Below, piece by piece: positions 5,845-8,714 of a stretch of DNA of 8,714 bases; the first letter of the stretch is position 1; every line of letters begins with the position of its first letter. The position numbers and the translations under genes are program-made. Source of the stretch: DASVHS01 sp036001325 (GTDB taxonomy: Bacteria; Acidobacteriota; Thermoanaerobaculia; Gp7-AA8); assembly GCA_036001325.1 (NCBI GenBank), contig DASYUK010000076.1, positions 1 through 8,714 on the forward strand. Reading direction: 5' to 3'. The notes under the pieces are model-generated. The model did not search any database and was not told where the DNA came from. It saw nothing but the letters and a program-made list of their open reading frames with translations.

Positions 5845-5923
5845 CGGGAGAGGGTGGCGCGAAGCGCCGGGTGAGGGGGCCCCCTCATCCGGCCTTCGGC
5901 CACCTTCTCCCGGTGGGAGAAGG
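5834..5923. repeat. 90-bp REP-like palindromic repeat between methyltransferase and membrane gene
   Basis: The whole 90 bases are a near-perfect palindrome centred on GGGGGCCCCC (5875-5884). The outer ends are CCTTCTCCC and GGGAGAAGG. Each half folds on its own as well: TCTCCC-ATC-GGGAGA and GGCGC-GAA-GCGCC on the left, GGCC-TTC-GGCC and TTCTCCC-GGT-GGGAGAA on the right, so a cloverleaf is possible. Sequences of the type CCCTCATCCGGCC...CACCTTCTCCC are, from memory, dispersed intergenic repeats in many GC-rich bacterial genomes. It begins one base after the methyltransferase stop (5925-5927) and contains the start codon of the next gene (5842-5844). Translated on the minus strand it gives the LPPGEGGRRPDEG-like peptide often seen in mis-started gene models. 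In RNA it would form a strong hairpin between the two genes. Confidence 0.92.
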
Positions 5924-5924
5924 C

Positions 5925-6737
5925 TTACTGTGGACAAGCAACAGCGATGTGCTCCCCTTTCGCGAGCGGGACGTGCTCGCTCACGTAGCGACGATGATAG
6001 TCGTCATCGCGGGCGAGCTCGATGAGCGAGAAACCTTCGCTGGCCAGGAATTCGGCGAGATTCTCGGGCGCAATCGCCCAACGCCCCGGCTCACCATTGC
6101 GACGCAGCCACCAGTCGGCCAACGGTGTCGCGTTTTTGAAATTCACCGGTTTGCGCGGCTCCCAGAACGTGAAGATCAGACGCGCGTACTCCACATTGCG
6201 AATCTGCGCTAGAACTCCGCGCACCTGCGCCTCCGTCAGATAGAGGAAGACGGCTTCGGCGACGAAGAGTGTCGCATCATTGTGCACCGCAAATGTTTCC
6301 GTCGTGAGGTCGGCGGCGATGAACTCGATCGCGCCCGTAACCAGCGTGCGTTTGAGACACTGTGTCGCCGGATGATCAACCTCGACCGCGCGCACCTGGC
6401 GCGACAGTCGAAGCGCCAGCGTATCGAGACCGGCCCCGAGAACGACGAGGCGTCCGTAACCATCTGCGATCGCCGCGCGCACCAGTTCTTCGATGGTTCG
6501 CTTGCGCAGGACATAGTGCAGCGTGATGCCGGGGACGGTCAGACGCTCCTGAGCAGCTACCACAAGCCGATCGACTCGCGATGAACCTGACCGCACGCGG
6601 CGCCCCGCCGCGGCGACGAAGTGGCGCGCGAGCTCCCCCGCTTCGTCCGATACGAGATGCCCGAAACGCGGATGCGTCGACTGAAACGCGACTCCACTGG
6701 CGACCAGGAGTGCGGTGCTGCTCGGTGCGTCCTTCAT
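5925..6737 (-). CDS. SAM-dependent methyltransferase, leucine carboxyl methyltransferase (LCM/PPM1) family
   Basis: This 270-residue class I methyltransferase shows LCM-family signatures: an N-terminal TALLVASGVAFQ segment, a conserved ITLHYVLRKRTIEEL stretch (71-85), the SAM-binding loop VLGAGLDTLALRL (99-111), the acidic EVDHPATQ (119-126), the second acidic site AADL (141-144), and EAVFLYLTE (161-169). The eukaryotic family methylates the C-terminal leucine of protein phosphatase 2A, while bacterial members mostly act on unknown small molecules, including polyketides. The substrate here is therefore not known. The ATG at 6737 overlaps the TGA of the upstream oxidase as ATGA, indicating translational coupling. 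The open frame extends further upstream to 7016, but that part runs antiparallel in the wrong frame through the oxidase gene and is not family sequence. A REP-like palindrome follows one base after the stop. Confidence 0.9.
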   Translation of the reverse strand: MKDAPSSTALLVASGVAFQSTHPRFGHLVSDEAGELARHFVAAAGRRVRSGSSRVDRLVVAAQERLTVPGITLHYVLRKRTIEELVRAAIADGYGRLVVLGAGLDTLALRLSRQVRAVEVDHPATQCLKRTLVTGAIEFIAADLTTETFAVHNDATLFVAEAVFLYLTEAQVRGVLAQIRNVEYARLIFTFWEPRKPVNFKNATPLADWWLRRNGEPGRWAIAPENLAEFLASEGFSLIELARDDDYHRRYVSEHVPLAKGEHIAVACPQ

Positions 6738-8152
6738 GCCGCAAACATCGCTTTGTAATGCCGATACCAGGCGCTCTGAAATCGCTCGTGCGGATCGAAG
6801 CGCCGCTTCTCCTGCAGGAACTCCGCGAACCGCGGATAGCACGCTTCGATCTGATCGCGACGCGCGAAGCGGTGATACGTGAGGAAATAGCTTCCATCGC
6901 GCGCGATGGCCATATCGATGAGGCGTCGAAACGCTTCGGACGAACGCTCGATGCCGCCGGCCGTGTGCTCCGTATGTAGATTGAATATGACGCAGGCGTA
7001 GGGCTGCGTCGCCCACGGCAGAAAGGTCTCGTCATCGCGCTCGATCAGACGAACGGTGCCGTAGATGAGATCGACGTCGTTGCGCCGGAAGTCGGCGGCT
7101 GCTTCGGCCATGAAGTCGGCCAGTCGCGCGCGCGGCACGTAGATCTCGGAGATGATTTCCGTTGCGCGGTTCGTCGCCTGCAGCGTGGCGTCGACGGCGC
7201 GATGGTAATCGTTCGCATAGATGCTCAATTGATGTTCATCCGACCAATAGATCTGTCCTGAGGTCGCGAGGTAGTAATCGACGTAACGAGCGTAAGCCTC
7301 ACCTTTGTCGACGTGCGCGAGCAGAAGAAGCTTCCGCCAGTCGTCCTCATGCAGCTCGGCCTGATCAGCAGGAATCGGCGTATCGTCGCTCACCGGCCGA
7401 TAGCAGGAGAAGACGCCGCTGCGAAGAAACTTCTCCGAGCGAGAGTCGATCCCGAACTGAAAATCGCCGTAGAGAAAACCGTCCGCGATCCGTCTCTCGA
7501 ACGCGGGCATGACGCGATCGACGTCTTGCACTTCGACGACGCGCTCGACTTTCTGGCGAGGCGCGAGGCGCAGCCGTACCGAGGCGATCACGCCGAATAG
7601 ACCGTATCCGCCAATTGATAACGTGAATAAGTCGCGATGATTCGTCCGACTACATTCAACGCGATTGCCGCCCGCATCGATCATCGTGAACGACTCCACA
7701 TCGCCGACGATCGGCGGAAAGCGCAGCCCGCGGCCGTGCGCGTTCGCAGCGAGCGATCCGCCGAGTGTCAGCCGATCGGCGCCGGTCTGTTTCTGACGGA
7801 TCCCCCACGGCGTGTTTCGCAGAAACGCGACGAGCTCCGGCCACTCGATCCCGCTCCCGACGTCGATGACCCCGTTCGTCCGATCGAATGCTCGGACACG
7901 ATTCATCCTTCGCATGTCGATCAGGGTCGCATCGGAGGCGAACTGTTGTCCGCCCATGGCGTGACGGCCACCCGCGACGCACACCGGTCGCCGGCCGGCC
8001 TGACGGATGATCGTCTGCAACTCGTCGATCGACCGCGGCGACACGATCTCAGCGACGTGGGTCGCGTTGAGTTGCGAATGGACGTCGTTGACCTGGGGTG
8101 TGAGTGTGGCGCCGCTTCCGAGCATGACCGAAATGTAGGTTGGCTCGGCCAC
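6734..8152 (-). CDS. FAD-linked oxidase (VAO/PCMH-type FAD-binding domain)
   Basis: This is a flavoprotein oxidoreductase of the vanillyl-alcohol-oxidase/GlcD superfamily. The N-terminal FAD domain contains IVSPRSIDELQTII, then VCVAGGRHAMGGQQF (57-71), where H64 is in the place of the histidine that in many relatives is joined covalently to FAD, and later QTGADRLTLGGSLAANAHGRG and IGGYGLFGVI, which form the pyrophosphate-binding part. The C-terminal substrate domain ends with KRRFDPHERFQSAWY, matching the family's closing FDPxxRF motif. Sugar alcohols, lactones and hydroxy acids are usual substrates; none can be chosen from sequence. No signal peptide is evident. The longest start is GTG at 8152 (472 residues); an ATG at 8125 would give 463, and neither has a clear Shine-Dalgarno. 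Its stop overlaps the methyltransferase start, and it is divergent from the UdgX gene only 17 bases away. Confidence 0.9.
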   Translation of the reverse strand: MAEPTYISVMLGSGATLTPQVNDVHSQLNATHVAEIVSPRSIDELQTIIRQAGRRPVCVAGGRHAMGGQQFASDATLIDMRRMNRVRAFDRTNGVIDVGSGIEWPELVAFLRNTPWGIRQKQTGADRLTLGGSLAANAHGRGLRFPPIVGDVESFTMIDAGGNRVECSRTNHRDLFTLSIGGYGLFGVIASVRLRLAPRQKVERVVEVQDVDRVMPAFERRIADGFLYGDFQFGIDSRSEKFLRSGVFSCYRPVSDDTPIPADQAELHEDDWRKLLLLAHVDKGEAYARYVDYYLATSGQIYWSDEHQLSIYANDYHRAVDATLQATNRATEIISEIYVPRARLADFMAEAAADFRRNDVDLIYGTVRLIERDDETFLPWATQPYACVIFNLHTEHTAGGIERSSEAFRRLIDMAIARDGSYFLTYHRFARRDQIEACYPRFAEFLQEKRRFDPHERFQSAWYRHYKAMFAA

Positions 8153-8169
8153 TGCTTGTTTTGGAAATC

Positions 8170-8714
8170 ATGAGAAAACCATCAGATGAAGACGGCACCG
8201 CGGCCCGGTTCGTCCCCTCGCGACCAAGCATCAAGAAGTTGCAGATCGCGGCGGCCGGGTGCACGGCTTGCGACCTCTGGAAGACGGGAACGCAGACCGT
8301 CTTTGGAGAAGGCAGGCAGACTTCGACCGTCATGCTCATCGGCGAGCAGCCCGGCAACTATGAAGATCTCCAGGGCCGCCCGTTCGTCGGACCGGCGGGT
8401 GGACTGCTCGACAAGGCGCTCGTCGAGGCGGGCATCGACCGTTCGAAGGTGTATGTCACGAACGTGGTGAAACACTTCAAGTGGGAGCCGCGCGGCAAGC
8501 GGCGCATTCACAAGAAGCCGAACGCGATCGAGATCCGCGCCTGCCGCCCCTGGCTCGAAGCGGAGATCAACGTCGTGAAACCCCGCGCCATCGTCTGTCT
8601 CGGATCAACAGCCGCGCAGGCGGTGATCGGACCGAAGTTCAAAGTGAGCTCGCAGCGCGGGACATTCGTGAAGTCGCCGCTCGCGCCACTCGTAACAGCG
8701 ACAGTTCACCCATC
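8170..8714 (+). CDS. udgX: UdgX-type uracil-DNA glycosylase (3' truncated by window end)
   Basis: UdgX is a 4Fe-4S uracil-DNA glycosylase that, in Mycobacterium smegmatis, stays covalently attached to the abasic site through a histidine of its KRRIH loop. The 181 visible residues show: CTAC (C31, C34) for the iron-sulfur cluster, motif A GEQPGNYED (58-66), FVGPAGGLLDKAL, NVVKHFKW (98-105) where family 4 enzymes have VKC, the diagnostic KRRIH (110-114) with the candidate covalent H114, the EIRACRPWL segment with C125, and VCLGSTAAQAV. The frame is intact to the last base; only the end, beginning near the TVHP(S) active-site motif, is missing. The ATG at 8170 gives a normal N-terminus, with GGAAA just upstream but closely spaced. 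It is transcribed away from the FAD oxidase, and the short gap implies that the promoter lies within the oxidase 5' region. Confidence 0.93.
   Translation, partial: MRKPSDEDGTAARFVPSRPSIKKLQIAAAGCTACDLWKTGTQTVFGEGRQTSTVMLIGEQPGNYEDLQGRPFVGPAGGLLDKALVEAGIDRSKVYVTNVVKHFKWEPRGKRRIHKKPNAIEIRACRPWLEAEINVVKPRAIVCLGSTAAQAVIGPKFKVSSQRGTFVKSPLAPLVTATVHP

Noticed and set aside
5845..5937. N-terminal extension of the membrane protein from a TTG at 5937
   Set aside because: The 31 extra residues are the translation of the palindromic repeat and overlap the methyltransferase stop; the ATG at 5844 is more likely.
6738..7016. N-terminal extension of the methyltransferase up to 7016
   Set aside because: It is a different frame of the oxidase gene; the family start fits the ATG at 6737, which overlaps the oxidase stop.
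7637..8173. 178-residue plus-strand frame opposite the FAD oxidase N-terminus
   Set aside because: Shadow of the oxidase, which carries clear FAD-binding motifs on the other strand.

Overview
The window is a GC-rich bacterial chromosomal segment, packed with genes and with no gene-free stretch longer than about 80 bases. I see no tRNA, rRNA, CRISPR array, insertion sequence or phage gene. The order dnaX, ybaB, recR, a Roadblock/LC7 protein and an MglA GTPase, together with the cytochrome-like tail upstream, the LCM-type methyltransferase and UdgX, suggests an Acidobacteriota-like or myxobacteria-like soil or sediment organism. This placement is inferred from gene content; no marker gene search was possible.

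Layout. (1) Bases 1-513, plus strand: the 3' part of a gene carrying a c-type heme motif (CVGCH). (2) 550-4066, plus strand: a five-gene block of dnaX, ybaB, recR, mglB-like and mglA-like genes, with stop/start overlaps at dnaX/ybaB and mglB/mglA and zero spacing at ybaB/recR. The first three are the classic replication and recombination cluster (clamp loader, nucleoid-associated protein, RecFOR mediator). The last two form a polarity GTPase with its GAP partner. (3) 4066-4139: an unusual palindromic array of 8-bp units, followed by a 399-residue protein that looks like an uncharacterised ATP-grasp enzyme (4146-5345). (4) 5302-8152, minus strand: a three-gene unit read right to left. It encodes an FAD-linked oxidase, an LCM-family SAM methyltransferase translationally coupled to it, and a seven-helix membrane protein. 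The last two are separated by a 90-bp palindromic repeat, and the ATG of the membrane gene lies inside that repeat. The membrane gene and the ATP-grasp gene converge and overlap by 44 bp. (5) 8170 to the window end, plus strand, divergent from the oxidase: a UdgX-type uracil-DNA glycosylase, truncated by the window edge.

The features most worth a second look are three different palindromic elements within 4.3 kb. One lies inside the dnaX coding sequence, exactly at the gamma/tau linker, and two fill gene junctions. Other points of note are the Cys-to-Asp change at a zinc-ligand position of DnaX, the polarity pair attached to the recR cluster, the UdgX suicide glycosylase, and the unassigned oxidase, methyltransferase and membrane protein unit. 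I found no clear evidence for a wholly new defence or mobile system.
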